Source: JAQBQB01 sp963846925
Lineage (GTDB): Bacteria > Gemmatimonadota > Gemmatimonadetes > Gemmatimonadales > Gemmatimonadaceae
Direction: 5' to 3'
Length of the DNA: 64,000 nt
NCBI GenBank assembly: GCA_963846925.1
Contig: CAWJXW010000001.1
Location: 186,001 to 250,000, forward strand
Of the stretch, positions 1 through 9,440 are shown piece after piece (position 1 is the first letter of the stretch; each line of letters opens with the position of its first letter). The notes beneath the pieces are model-generated. The model was given only the letters and a program-made list of their open reading frames with translations. It was not told the origin of the DNA and made no database searches. The position numbers were made by a program, and so were the translations under genes.

Positions 1-31
1 GGCGGAATCGGAGCCATGCGTCGTTCCCGGG

Positions 32-950
32 TTACGCGTGACGAACCGCGGACCGAGCGAACGACGCCGCAATGCGCGCCGTCGCCGCGTGGATCGCGAC
101 AGTGTCCGTGATCGGATCCGCGTAACCGCCGGCGATCGTGACCACGACCGGGAGACCGACTTCCCGGCACTGGTTCAGCACGAATGCGTCACGACGGGCG
201 AGTCCACCAAACGTGAGCGCGAGGCGGCCGAGCCGGTCGCCGACGTATGGGTCCGCGCCGGCGAGGTAGACGACCAAGTCCGGCCGCGCCTGATGGAGCA
301 CGCGTGGCAAAGCGTCGGCGAGGAGCTCGAGGTATTCGTCGTCGCCGGTATGGTCGTCCAGCTCGACGTCGAGCGACCCGGGGACCTTGCGGAACGGGTA
401 GTTCTTCCGCCCGTGCATGCTGAACGTGAACACGCGCTCGTCGCCGCGCGAACACCTCGTTCGTTCCGTTCCCCTGGTGGACGTCGAGATCCACGATCGC
501 GGCTCGCGCGATACGTCCGTCGCGCTGGAGCGCGCGCACGGCGACGGCGACGTCGTTGAACACGCAGAATCCTTCGCCGTGCGATGGAAACGCGTGGTGC
601 GTGCCGCCGGCGAGGTTCATCGCGACGCCGTCGTCGAGCGCGCGGATCGCCGCCTCGAGCGTGCCGCCGGCCGCGCGGTACGAGCGTTCGACGAGAGCCG
701 GCGACCAGGGGAATCCGAGGCGGCGTTCCTCGTCTCGCGTAAGCGTGCCTGCCGTGAGGCCATCGACGTAGTCCGGCGTGTGAACGAGCAGTAGGTCTTC
801 GCGCGTCGCCGGAGGCGGATCGTGGACGTGTTCGGCCGAAACGATTTCCTCGTCGATCACGCGCTGGCGTAGCAGCGCGTATTTCGCGATCGGAAACCGA
901 TGCCCGCTCGGCAGGGGAAACGTGTACTTCGCGCTCGACCAGACGTGCAC
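32..950 (-). CDS. Histone deacetylase-family hydrolase (frameshifted)
   Basis: This is a zinc-dependent deacetylase of the arginase/HDAC fold, related to AcuC and acetylpolyamine amidohydrolases. The first part (950 to about 440) starts at a GTG and shows the N-terminal HDAC pattern with SGHRFPIAKY, the paired histidines of GGTHHAFPSHGEG and the metal-binding DLDVHQGNGT. The second part (433 to 32) carries FSMHGRKNYPFRK, a ligand aspartate in AGADPY and the closing glycine-rich segment ending AGGYADP. The two parts are in different frames. Removing one base near 443 would join them as FAGDERVFTFSMHG, which matches the family. It is the last gene of a four-gene operon, 28 bases after the M42 peptidase. 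The natural substrate cannot be told from sequence. Whether the break is real or an assembly error is open; I favour error because both halves are fully conserved. Confidence 0.82.
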
Positions 951-978
951 GCCGCGACGGGTCCGGTGTGCCGACGCG

Positions 979-2049
979 TCAGCGCGCCAAGAAGTCCATC
1001 TTGCTCGTCACTTCGCGGCACGTCTCGGCGATGAGGCTCGCGGTCTTGTCCACGTCCTCGAGGCTCACGAGCTCGTTCGGCGAGTGCATGTAGCGGTTCG
1101 GCACGGAGACGAGCGCCGTCGCGACGCCCTCGCGCGCGATGTGAATCGCGTCGGCGTTGGTGGACGTTTCGCGGCCTGCGGCGTGCACCGTGTACTTGAT
1201 CTGATGCCGCTCGGCGGTCGTGCGCAGCAGGTCGAACACGACGGGCGAGATGATCGAGCCGCGAGAGATGACGGGTCCGCCGCCGATACGGTGGTCGCCG
1301 ACCTCCTTCTTCTCCATGCCGGGATGGTCGCTGGCGAAGGTGACGTCCACGACGATGGCCATCTGCGGATTCACGCAGTTGGTGCACACGAGCGCGCCGC
1401 CGCCGTGGTACGCGATCTCTTCCTGCGTGGTCGCGGCCGCGACCACGCGCGCCGTGCCGGGCCGCTGCGCGTAGCGGCGCAGCGCCTCGAGCGCGACGAA
1501 CGCGCCGATGCGGTCGTCGATCGAGCGCGAGACGATGCGGTTGTTCGGGAAGTCGACCGTCTTCGAGTCGATCACGCCGGGATCGCCGACGCTCAAGCGT
1601 CCCTCGGCTTCCGCGCGGCTCGATGCGCCGATGTCGATCCACAGGTCGGTCAATTTCGCGGCGTGCTCGCGGTCCGCGGTCTTGATGACGTGGATCGGCT
1701 TCCGCCCCACGACGCCGAGGACGTCGCCGCCGCGGCCGAGAAACCGGATCCGCTGGCCGACGAGAACCTGCGGGTCCCAGCCGCCGATGGGCGAGAAGTA
1801 CACGTAGCCGTCGTCGTCGATGTACTGCACAATGACGCCGATCTCGTCGATGTGCCCGTCGAGCAGAATCGTCGGTGACCCGTTGGGGTTCACCTCCGCC
1901 ATGCTGTTACCGCTCACGTCGCTCGTGACCTTGTCGGCGAACGAGCTCGCCTCTTCGCGCCAGACGCGTGCGGCCGGGCCCTCGAAACCCGAAGGAGCGG
2001 GCGTGTCGAGCAGCCGCTTGAGAAAGGCGAGCGATGACGTGCTGAGCAT
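979..2049 (-). CDS. M42 family metallopeptidase (glutamyl aminopeptidase/cellulase M type)
   Basis: A 356-residue cytosolic aminopeptidase of family M42, which uses two metal ions to trim N-terminal residues from peptides. The expected ligands are visible: His66 and Asp68 in LLDGHIDEIG, Asp178/Asp179 in RSIDDRIGAF, the catalytic and ligand glutamates 210-211 in TTQEEI, Asp235 in VVDVTFASDHPG and His322 in RYMHSPNE. The length is normal for the family. The ATG at 2049 was chosen because homology begins there; the frame stays open upstream but reads as low-complexity shadow. It lies 35 bases after the small membrane protein and 28 before the deacetylase-like gene, so the four genes are probably cotranscribed. 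Peptide salvage fits with the neighbouring exported amidohydrolase. Confidence 0.93.
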   Translation of the reverse strand: MLSTSSLAFLKRLLDTPAPSGFEGPAARVWREEASSFADKVTSDVSGNSMAEVNPNGSPTILLDGHIDEIGVIVQYIDDDGYVYFSPIGGWDPQVLVGQRIRFLGRGGDVLGVVGRKPIHVIKTADREHAAKLTDLWIDIGASSRAEAEGRLSVGDPGVIDSKTVDFPNNRIVSRSIDDRIGAFVALEALRRYAQRPGTARVVAAATTQEEIAYHGGGALVCTNCVNPQMAIVVDVTFASDHPGMEKKEVGDHRIGGGPVISRGSIISPVVFDLLRTTAERHQIKYTVHAAGRETSTNADAIHIAREGVATALVSVPNRYMHSPNELVSLEDVDKTASLIAETCREVTSKMDFLAR

Positions 2050-2084
2050 GTCGTGGTGGAAGGCGGGCGGAGGGCTCGTGCGCC

Positions 2085-2540
2085 CTACATCGAGCGCCGG
2101 CGAATCGGAAACGCGAAGAAGCTCAGGCCAAAGATGACCAGCCCCGCAACGTACCAGCGCACGTCTTCCGTCAGACCGTAGTAGAGGATGCCGAACCAGG
2201 CCACCATCTGGCCGAGGAGCCACCCGTGCAGGCTGTCCGGGATCCCAATCGCCGCACGCCGGCGCTGCGCCCACCGGCTGTTATAGAACCGTAAATCAAC
2301 CATCTGGACGAGCGCGTACAACCACGTCAGCACGCCGAGTCCGCGCAGCTTCCGGACGAGCGTCGCCTGCGCGAGGTGCGCGGCGCCGATCGTGTGAAAG
2401 ACGTAGACGGCCAGACCGAAAAAGAGAGTCAGGCCAAGCAGCACGGCGCGCACGCGCGTGAGCCTGTCCGGCGACAACCAGCCATATCGTTCGCTGACCG
2501 CCTCGGCCGGAGGGCCGAGCTCGGCGATCGGTGGAACCAT
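2085..2540 (-). CDS. Small integral membrane protein, unknown function
   Basis: A protein of about 151 residues that I cannot assign to a named family. It has a hydrophilic N-terminus of some 25 residues, then three or four hydrophobic stretches: around LTRVRAVLLGLTLFFGLAVYVF, GVLTWLYALVQMV, GQMVAWFGILYYGL and WYVAGLVIFGLSFFAF. It ends with a basic tail (PIRRRSM). The ATG at 2540 is preferred over a GTG three codons upstream. It sits 33 bases after the amidohydrolase stop and 35 before the M42 start, which suggests cotranscription. An inner-membrane location is likely; no catalytic motif is visible. Confidence 0.7.
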   Translation of the reverse strand: MVPPIAELGPPAEAVSERYGWLSPDRLTRVRAVLLGLTLFFGLAVYVFHTIGAAHLAQATLVRKLRGLGVLTWLYALVQMVDLRFYNSRWAQRRRAAIGIPDSLHGWLLGQMVAWFGILYYGLTEDVRWYVAGLVIFGLSFFAFPIRRRSM

Positions 2541-2573
2541 GTCTCGCACACCCTCGAAATCCGCGGTGGCACC

Positions 2574-4269
2574 CTACCGACCGCGTTCGTACACCGCCCG
2601 TCCTCCAATATACGTTGCGAGCACTTGAGTTCCGAGTATTTCGGGCGCCGGCACGACCATTATGTCGCGGTCGAGGACGTCGAAGTCGGCCAATTTGCCC
2701 GGCGTGAGCGACCCCATGAGCTGCTCCTGGAACGCCGCGATACGCAGGCCAGATGGTCATCGACTTGAGCGCCTCGTCGCGGGTCATCCGCTGCTCCGGG
2801 TACCACCCGCCCGGCGGCCAATCGTGCTCGTCCTGGCGGGAGACGGCGGCGTGGAATGAGTACAGCGGGTTCACACGCTCGACCGGGAAGTCGCTGCCGT
2901 TGGGGATGATCACTCCCGTCTGGAGGAGGGAGCGCCAGGCGTAGGCGCCGAGCACGTGCGACGGGCCGACGCGCGTCGCCGCCCAGTACATGTCGCTCGT
3001 CTGATGCACCGCCTGCATCGACGGTATGACGCCGAGCTGCGCGAAGCGCGGCACGTCGGCGTGGTCGAGCACCTGGACGTGCTCGATCCGGAAGCGGTGG
3101 TCCACGGTCGGCACCTTCTCCAGCGCCGCCTGGTACGCGTCGAGCGCGACGCGGTTGCCGCGATCGCCGATGGCGTGCGTCGCGACCTGGAATCCGTGCT
3201 GGAGCGCGCGAATGGACACGTCTCGCAGATGGTCGGGCGTGGACTTGAGCAGCCCGATGTTCTTCGGGTCGTCGGCGTAGGGATCGAGAAGCGCCGCGCC
3301 GCGCGAGCCGAGGGCGCCGTCGGCGTAGAGCTTGATCGCGCGGATCCAGAGGTGATTGTCGTAGAGGCCGCTCTGCGGCCCGCGCTGGAAGTAGTGCTCG
3401 ATCGCGACGCTGTCGTCGGAGATCATCCCGTAGACGCGGAGATTGAACTTGCCTTCCTTGGCGAGCTCTTCGAAGACGTCGAGCACCTCTCGCGGCTCAC
3501 CGGGATCGTGCAGCCCGGTCAACCCCCAACGGTTCGACTCGGTGATTGCCGCGAGCGCCGCGGACCGCATCTCGTCGTGCGAGAGCGGCGGAACGACGTG
3601 TTCGACGAGGGCCATCGCGTTGTCGACGAAAACGCCCGTCGGCTCGCCGGCCGCGGTTCGCTCGATGCGCCCGCCGGCCGGGTCGCGCGTCGCGGCGGTC
3701 ACGCCGGCGGCCTTCATCGCCGCCGCGTTGGCGAGGATGGCGTGCCCGTCGATGCGGGTGAGCACGACGGGGTTGTTCGGCGTGCCGCGAGAGAGCGCTT
3801 CGTGTGTCGGAAAGCGGGTGTCGCCCCACTTGTTCTGATCCCACCCGCGGCCGATCACCCAGCGGCCGGCCGGAAGGTCCTTCACACGTCCGGCCACTCG
3901 GGCGACGATGGCGTCGTACGAGCGAGTGTCCGTGAGGTCGATGTCGCGGAGGAAGGTGCCGAGCCCGAACAGGTGGGCGTGCGCGTCGACCATGCCGGGA
4001 ATCACGACTCGGCCGGCGAGGTCCAGCACCTGCGTCGACGGTCCGCGCAAGAGAAGCGCTTCGCGCGTCGAGCCGACGAACGCCACCCGACCGCCGCGGA
4101 CCGCCATGGCGTCCACGAACGGATGCGAATCGTCGACCGTGTAGATCTTCGTGTTGACGAGAATCAGGTCGGCCGGGGGCGGGGCGGGCGACTGGCGCTG
4201 GGCGTGGGCGGCAACGGCGCCACCGATGACGAAGAACGCAGCCGCGGCGAGACGTCGCACGACAATCAT
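2574..4269 (-). CDS. Exported amidohydrolase, YtcJ-like (3' end frameshifted)
   Basis: A metal-dependent hydrolase of the amidohydrolase superfamily, closest in pattern to YtcJ/amidohydrolase-3 proteins. Residues 1-25 form a signal peptide ending AHAQ. The metal-site HxH is in GMVDAHAHLFG (His97, His99). Later motifs are KLYADGALGSRGA, FRIEHVQVLD and NGSDFPVE, which carry the remaining ligands. The frame changes near 2745-2755, just after MTIWPAY; in the next frame the protein continues as FQEQLMGSLTPGKLADF and ends YERGR at the TAG at 2574. That gives about 565 residues, normal for the family. It is the first gene of the four-gene operon. The ATG at 4269 begins a good signal sequence, and 220 bases separate it from the divergent M61 peptidase, leaving room for both promoters. 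Confidence 0.88.
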
Positions 4270-4489
4270 TTCCGATGACCTTATGTAGGAAGGGAAGGGG
4301 GACGAACCGGCGGCGCGTCGGACAATGTATGTCAGCGTCCGGACAGGCGCCCGCGGCCGGCGTTTGGCCCCGGCGGGCGTTACGGGAGTGTAGGGAGAGT
4401 GTACGACGTTCTCCTGATGCGCATGTCGGAGGTGACACGGCGCCGCACATGGGCGAATTTTGGTGCGCTATGTGCCACACATCCGCCCG

Positions 4490-6280
4490 ATGAAGGGTCT
4501 CTGGCTCGCACTCGTCCCCTCGGTTCTGACCGCGCAGCTCGCACGCAACGACAGCGTGTCGGCTCCGATCCACGACGTGCGCTACGACGTCACGTTCACA
4601 CGCACCAACGCGCAATACCGCGTCGTGGACGTCGCGATGACGTTCGCCACCTCGGGAACCTCGAACGTCGTGCTGTCGCTACCCGCGTGGACGCCCGGCG
4701 CGTATGAGATCAGCAACTATGCTCGCTGGGTCGGGGCGCTCGATGTGAGCGGCGATGGTAAGCCGGTCTCGTGGGACAAGCTCGACTTCGAGAAGTGGCG
4801 TATCCGCCCGGCCGGCGCGAAATCGATTCGCGTGTCGTTTCGCTATCGGGCGGATACGCTGGACAACGCGATGTCGTGGGCGCGGCCCGACTTTCTGCTG
4901 TTCAACGGGACGAACCTCTTCATGTACCCCGAAGGACAGCCGTTCGACTTTCCGGCGACGGTCACGATTCACACGGAGAGCGACTGGCGCTCCGTGAGCG
5001 CGATGAGTCCGGGGCCGACCCGCGGCACGTACACGGCGAGCAACTACCACGACCTCGTGGACATGCCGTTCTTCGTCGGCCGGTTCGATTTGGACAGCGC
5101 GCGAATCGTCGACCGGTGGGTCCGATTGGCGAGCTATCCCGCCGGAGCGATCGCCGGTGCTCAACGCATCGTCGTCTGGGACCAGCTCAAGAGGGTGATT
5201 CCGCCGGAGACCGCGGTCTTCGGCGAGACGCCGTGGCAGACCTACACGGTCATGGAGATCGTCGATTCGACCTACGGCGGAGCGAGCGGGCTCGAGCACC
5301 AGAACTCGCACGTCGACATCCTCGCGTCGGCGTACGTCGGCGGGGAGTTCCAGCCGTCGCTCTACGCTCACGAGATCTTTCACTCGTGGAACGTGAAGCG
5401 GCTTCGTCCGGCCGACATGTGGCCGTACGACTATTCGCGCCCGCAGCCGACACCGTGGCTCTGGGTCTCCGAGGGAATCACGGACTACTATGCCGACCTC
5501 GCCGAGCTGCGCGGCGGCGTCGTGGACGAGAAAGGGTTTTACGCGTTGACGGCCGGAAAGCTGATCGAAGTCGCCGATGCGGCACCCGTGTCGCTCGAGG
5601 ACGCGTCGCTCAATGCGTGGATCCACCCGGTGGACGGCACCGAATTCATCTACTATCCGAAGGGTTCGCTCGCGGGCCTTCTGCTCGACATCATGATCCG
5701 CGACGCGAGCGACAACGCGCATTCGCTCGACGACGTGATGCGAGGGCTCTACCAGTCGGACTACAAGCGCGGCCGCGGCTTCACGGCGGCTGACTGGTGG
5801 TCCGCGGTCAGCGCCGCCGCCGGAGGCAAGTCGTTCGCCGCGTTCAGTGCCAAGTACATCGACGGTCGCGCGCCATTTCCAATCGACAGCGTCTTACCGC
5901 TCGCCGGCCTTCGCACGCACGCGGCGATGGTCCCGCGCCTCGGCGTGATGACTCAACTCGACTCGAACGGCGTGATGGTCGCGCAGGTGCAGGAGGGCAG
6001 CGCCGCGTCCGCGGCCGGCGTGCGAGCGGGCGACTACCTGTTGACGGTCGGCGACGTCGCCGTGCAGGACGCGCAGTTCGGGGCCCGCCTGCGAGCCAAA
6101 TTCGGCGCGTCGGTCGAGGGCTCCCCGCTCCCGATCAAGGTGCGGCGCGGATCGGAGACGCTCACGCTTCCGGGAAAGCTGCGCTTCGGACCTGGGGATC
6201 CGATGGTGGAAGCCGATCCCAACGCCAGCGCAAAGGCGGTGCGAATTCGGAACGGGATCCTGAAGGGGACCACCGGTTGA
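4490..6280 (+). CDS. M61 family peptidase with C-terminal PDZ domain
   Basis: A glycyl-aminopeptidase-type metallopeptidase (family M61) of 596 residues, predicted to be exported. The ATG at 4490 is chosen because it starts a plausible short signal peptide (MKGLWLALVPSVLTAQ); an in-frame TTG lies ten codons upstream. The N-terminal beta domain covers roughly residues 25-180. The zinc site is HEIFHSWNVKR at about residue 294, followed by the third-ligand region WVSEGITDYYADL about 33 residues later. A PDZ domain occupies about residues 480-565, with GVMVAQVQEGSAASAAGVRAGDYL. The family cleaves N-terminal glycine or alanine peptides, and PDZ domains typically bind substrate C-termini. It is transcribed alone, divergently from the amidohydrolase and convergent with the next lipoprotein gene. 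Confidence 0.92.
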   Translation: MKGLWLALVPSVLTAQLARNDSVSAPIHDVRYDVTFTRTNAQYRVVDVAMTFATSGTSNVVLSLPAWTPGAYEISNYARWVGALDVSGDGKPVSWDKLDFEKWRIRPAGAKSIRVSFRYRADTLDNAMSWARPDFLLFNGTNLFMYPEGQPFDFPATVTIHTESDWRSVSAMSPGPTRGTYTASNYHDLVDMPFFVGRFDLDSARIVDRWVRLASYPAGAIAGAQRIVVWDQLKRVIPPETAVFGETPWQTYTVMEIVDSTYGGASGLEHQNSHVDILASAYVGGEFQPSLYAHEIFHSWNVKRLRPADMWPYDYSRPQPTPWLWVSEGITDYYADLAELRGGVVDEKGFYALTAGKLIEVADAAPVSLEDASLNAWIHPVDGTEFIYYPKGSLAGLLLDIMIRDASDNAHSLDDVMRGLYQSDYKRGRGFTAADWWSAVSAAAGGKSFAAFSAKYIDGRAPFPIDSVLPLAGLRTHAAMVPRLGVMTQLDSNGVMVAQVQEGSAASAAGVRAGDYLLTVGDVAVQDAQFGARLRAKFGASVEGSPLPIKVRRGSETLTLPGKLRFGPGDPMVEADPNASAKAVRIRNGILKGTTG

Positions 6281-6311
6281 ACGCCGGCTGTCGCGCGCTA
6301 GTCGCCCTTTC

Positions 6312-6962
6312 TCACGGCGGGAATTCGGCGGCCGATGCCGCCCATGGCCCGGACGTCTGCGACACCGACCGGATCAGCTTCCACACCGTGTTGAGCGCGT
6401 CGTCGTCGTCGATCGGGAGCGACAGCCCGGCCACACGCGTGGTGAGCAGCGAATAGTTGAGCGGCTGCTGCGACGCGTAGATCAGCAGGTACCCGCGCTG
6501 GTTGAAGCCGACGCCGAGGCCCATCGACGAGTCGCGCGAAAAGCCGGACTGCCTGTTTCCGTTGCGCCCCTGTCCGCGCTGGCCTTGCGGCGGCTGGTTT
6601 GTTCCCGGGAGACGGGCGAGGCGCGACGTGTCGCTCAGAGCGGCTGTGGCGGCCGCGGTTTCGACCAGGTGCGACCCCGCCTCGACGTACTGGTTCTGCG
6701 CCGAGTCCATCGGGAAGAGCAGCCTACTGCCGCGCCCCGGCACCACGAGAAACACGGCGACGTTCGCCGGCTTCGCGAGTTGGACGGTGAGGTGGCGGGG
6801 AGTGCGCTCGCCTGGCGCGCCGGCGACTTTGGGCGCGAGGTCATTGTACTGGCCGTACACGTGCGGCGCGCCGTGAACGCACGACGCGACGATGACGAGA
6901 AGGACGCCGACCCGTATTCTATCCCAGCGCACGAGAGCTCGGGACACGTTTTTCACCCTCAT
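6312..6962 (-). CDS. Putative lipoprotein, unknown function
   Basis: A 216-residue protein not recognised as a named family. The N-terminus has basic residues, a hydrophobic stretch (VGVLLVIVASC) and a lipobox-like VASC, so it is probably a lipoprotein or otherwise exported. A low-complexity QPPQGQRGQGRNGNRQ region lies in the second half, and the C-terminal third reads as an ordered domain (GFNQRGYLLIYASQQPLNYS and following). The ATG at 6962 is only six bases from the divergent metalloprotease ATG. A GTG at 6932 (VRWDRIRVGVLL) is an alternative start that would still include the whole signal sequence. Confidence 0.7.
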   Translation of the reverse strand: MRVKNVSRALVRWDRIRVGVLLVIVASCVHGAPHVYGQYNDLAPKVAGAPGERTPRHLTVQLAKPANVAVFLVVPGRGSRLLFPMDSAQNQYVEAGSHLVETAAATAALSDTSRLARLPGTNQPPQGQRGQGRNGNRQSGFSRDSSMGLGVGFNQRGYLLIYASQQPLNYSLLTTRVAGLSLPIDDDDALNTVWKLIRSVSQTSGPWAASAAEFPP

Positions 6963-6968
6963 TCTTTC

Positions 6969-9413
6969 ATGACCATCATCAAATCCGCGGTCGCTGGCAT
7001 CGCCTCTCTGGTGACTACCGCGTACCTGCCCGTCCTCGCGCAAGTTCCAAGCGCGCCGGCCACCAGCATCGCCGGACGCACGACCGGAATGGAGCGTCTC
7101 GACGGGTTCCTTCCAATCTATCTGGATCGGCACCAGGGTCGCATCCTGCTCGAGATCCCCCGCGACTCGACGCGTGCGCTCCTGCTCGTCTCGCAAGCGA
7201 CGGGACTCGGCTCGAACCCGATCGGAATCGACCGCGGCGCCAGTGGAGAGACACACGTAGCCCGGTTCGACCATGACGGCGACCGCGTCCTTCTCGTTCT
7301 CGAAAACTGGGCGTACCGTGGTTCGCCGTCGAATCCGGACCACGCACGGGCGATCGCCGAGGCGTTCCCGCCGAGTACGGTGGCGTCGATGCCGTTGCTG
7401 GCGGAGGAGAACGGCAGGCTGCTGGTGGACGCGACCGATGTCGCGCTTCGCGACTGGAACGACGTCGCGCGGACGCTGGCGCAGACCCAACAGGGGACGT
7501 ACACGGTCGCCCGCGACCGATCCGGCGTGTACCGGCCGGACACCAAGGCGTTTCCCGACAACACCGAGATCGACGCCTCGCTCACGTTCGCGGCGAGCGC
7601 GCGGCCCGGCCCGATCGTGGAGTCGATCGTTCCCGACGGCAAGGCGTTCACCCTGCGCCAGCATCTGAGTTTCGTGAAGCTGCCCGACGCCGGATTCCGG
7701 ACGCGCGAGCGCGACCCGCGCGTGGGCTACTTCGGCGTGACGTACAAGGACTACGCGCGCCCCATCCAGCAATCGCTGGCCGTGACGCTCGCGGCGCGAC
7801 ACCGGCTGCAGCGCGTCGACCCGAACGATCCGCGGTCGCCGATCAAGGAGCCGATTCGCTACTACGTCGACCGCGGAATCCCCGAGCCGGTTCGCTCGGC
7901 GACCCTCGAGGGCGTGAAGTGGTGGGAGCAGGCGTTCGACCGCGCGGGGCTCATCGGCGGGTTCAAGGCCGAGCTGCTTCCCGAGGGCGTCGATCCGATG
8001 GACTCGCGGTACAACGTCGTGCAGTGGGAGAATCGAAACGAGCGAGGGTGGTCGGTCGGCGGCGCGCTGACCGATCCGCGCACGGGCGAAATGATCAAGG
8101 GCATGGCCCGACTGGATTCACACCGCGCCCGCACGGACTACAACCTCTTCGCCGCGCTGATGGGCGCCGACGCGACGCCCGCCGACACCGCGTTCGTGCT
8201 GGCGCGCGTCCGTCAGGTGAGCGCGCACGAGGTGGGGCACACGCTCGGCCTCGAGCACAATTACATCGCGTCGACGTATGAGCGCGCGTCGGTGATGGAC
8301 TATCCGCCGCCGCGGGTGCGGCTCGACGCCAACGGACGTATCGACGTATCGCAGGCGTACTCGGTCGGACCGGGCGTGTACGACATCTGGGCGATTCACT
8401 GGGGGTACGGCGTCTTCCCGGCCGCGAGCGAACGCGATTCACTGCGCGCGATCGTCGCCGACGGCCTGCGACGCGGCTACCTGTTTCTGTCCGACGCGGA
8501 CGCCCGGCCCGAGTACGGGTCGGATCCGCGGGTGAATCTGTGGGACGACGCGGCGTCGGCAATCGACTTCCTGAAAGCGGAGACGTCGGTGCGCCGCGTG
8601 GCGATGTCGGCGTTCGGCGAGCGGAACATTCGCGCCGGCGAGCCGATCAACCTGCTCCAGGAGCGCTTCGCCGCGCTCTACTTCATGCATCGCTTCGCGC
8701 TGAACGCGCTCTCGAAGACGATCGGCGGAATGGAGTACTCGAACGCCGTGCGCGGCGACGGACAGCAGGCGACGCGGCCGATCCCATACCAGCAGCAGGC
8801 GAATGCGTTGCGCGACATGCTCGCCGCGCTGCGGCCGGAGGAGCTGGCGATCCCGGACACCGTGCTCTCGCTGATGTCGCCGAACGCGACGGCGGTGACG
8901 CCGTTCGTGGAACTGTTCGGCAGCCGCACGCGGCCGGCGTTCGACGAGCTGGGGGCGGGGCAGACGCTGGCGCAGATGATCGTCGACATGATTCTGCAGC
9001 GCGATCGGGCGGCGCGACTCGTTCAGTTCGCGACGCGCGGCTCAGGTGCGCATTTGACTTTTGGCGCGACGATCGACGCGCTCGTCGGCGCGACCTGGAA
9101 CGGCGCGGCGGCGACGCCAAAGCTGGCGGCGCTTCAGCGCGTCACGCAGCGCGTGGTGACGGAGAAGCTGCTCTACCTCGCCGCGGATTCCGACGCGGCG
9201 CCGGAGGTTCGCGCGATGGCGGCGCTCAAGGTTGGCGATCTACGCAACCGTGCGCGCGGCAAGCTCGCCGCCGCGAACAACGACGAGGAACGGGCGCATT
9301 GGTTGTCGATCGTGGACGAGTGTACGCGGTGGATCGACAAGGGAGAGCTGCCGAAGCTCACTCGCTCGCTCGTCGCGCCGCCGGGGGATCCGTTCGGGAT
9401 CGACCCCGGCTGA
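6969..9413 (+). CDS. Zinc-dependent metalloprotease (DUF5117/DUF4953 type)
   Basis: An exported protein of 814 residues with a signal peptide ending VLAQ. The extended zinc motif HEVGHTLGLEH (residues 420-430) is of the HExxHxxGxxH metzincin kind and is followed by the Met-turn-like SVMDYPPPRV. The order of domains matches the bacterial DUF5117-metalloprotease-DUF4953 architecture: an N-terminal region with LPIYLDRHQGRILLEI, a central region with FVKLPDAGFRTRERDPRVGYF, the protease core, then a long helical C-terminal region. These proteins are common in Bacteroidota and Gemmatimonadota and presumably act in the periplasm or outside the cell; natural substrates are not known to me. The ATG at 6969 is chosen for the signal peptide, although the frame is open far upstream. 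Confidence 0.92.
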   Translation: MTIIKSAVAGIASLVTTAYLPVLAQVPSAPATSIAGRTTGMERLDGFLPIYLDRHQGRILLEIPRDSTRALLLVSQATGLGSNPIGIDRGASGETHVARFDHDGDRVLLVLENWAYRGSPSNPDHARAIAEAFPPSTVASMPLLAEENGRLLVDATDVALRDWNDVARTLAQTQQGTYTVARDRSGVYRPDTKAFPDNTEIDASLTFAASARPGPIVESIVPDGKAFTLRQHLSFVKLPDAGFRTRERDPRVGYFGVTYKDYARPIQQSLAVTLAARHRLQRVDPNDPRSPIKEPIRYYVDRGIPEPVRSATLEGVKWWEQAFDRAGLIGGFKAELLPEGVDPMDSRYNVVQWENRNERGWSVGGALTDPRTGEMIKGMARLDSHRARTDYNLFAALMGADATPADTAFVLARVRQVSAHEVGHTLGLEHNYIASTYERASVMDYPPPRVRLDANGRIDVSQAYSVGPGVYDIWAIHWGYGVFPAASERDSLRAIVADGLRRGYLFLSDADARPEYGSDPRVNLWDDAASAIDFLKAETSVRRVAMSAFGERNIRAGEPINLLQERFAALYFMHRFALNALSKTIGGMEYSNAVRGDGQQATRPIPYQQQANALRDMLAALRPEELAIPDTVLSLMSPNATAVTPFVELFGSRTRPAFDELGAGQTLAQMIVDMILQRDRAARLVQFATRGSGAHLTFGATIDALVGATWNGAAATPKLAALQRVTQRVVTEKLLYLAADSDAAPEVRAMAALKVGDLRNRARGKLAAANNDEERAHWLSIVDECTRWIDKGELPKLTRSLVAPPGDPFGIDPG

Positions 9414-9425
9414 GCGCGAGGCGGG

Positions 9426-9440
9426 GAGGAAAGACTCCTC
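9426..9440. terminator. Weak stem between convergent genes
   Basis: A five-base stem GAGGA/TCCTC with loop AAGAC lies between the stop of the metalloprotease (9413) and the stop of the pilin-like gene on the other strand (9440). The position suits a bidirectional terminator, but the stem is short and has no T-tract. Confidence 0.25.

Noticed and set aside
4270..4489. Possible small gene in the divergent gap between the amidohydrolase and the M61 peptidase
   Set aside because: Frames here have no protein-like content; it is better read as a two-way promoter region.
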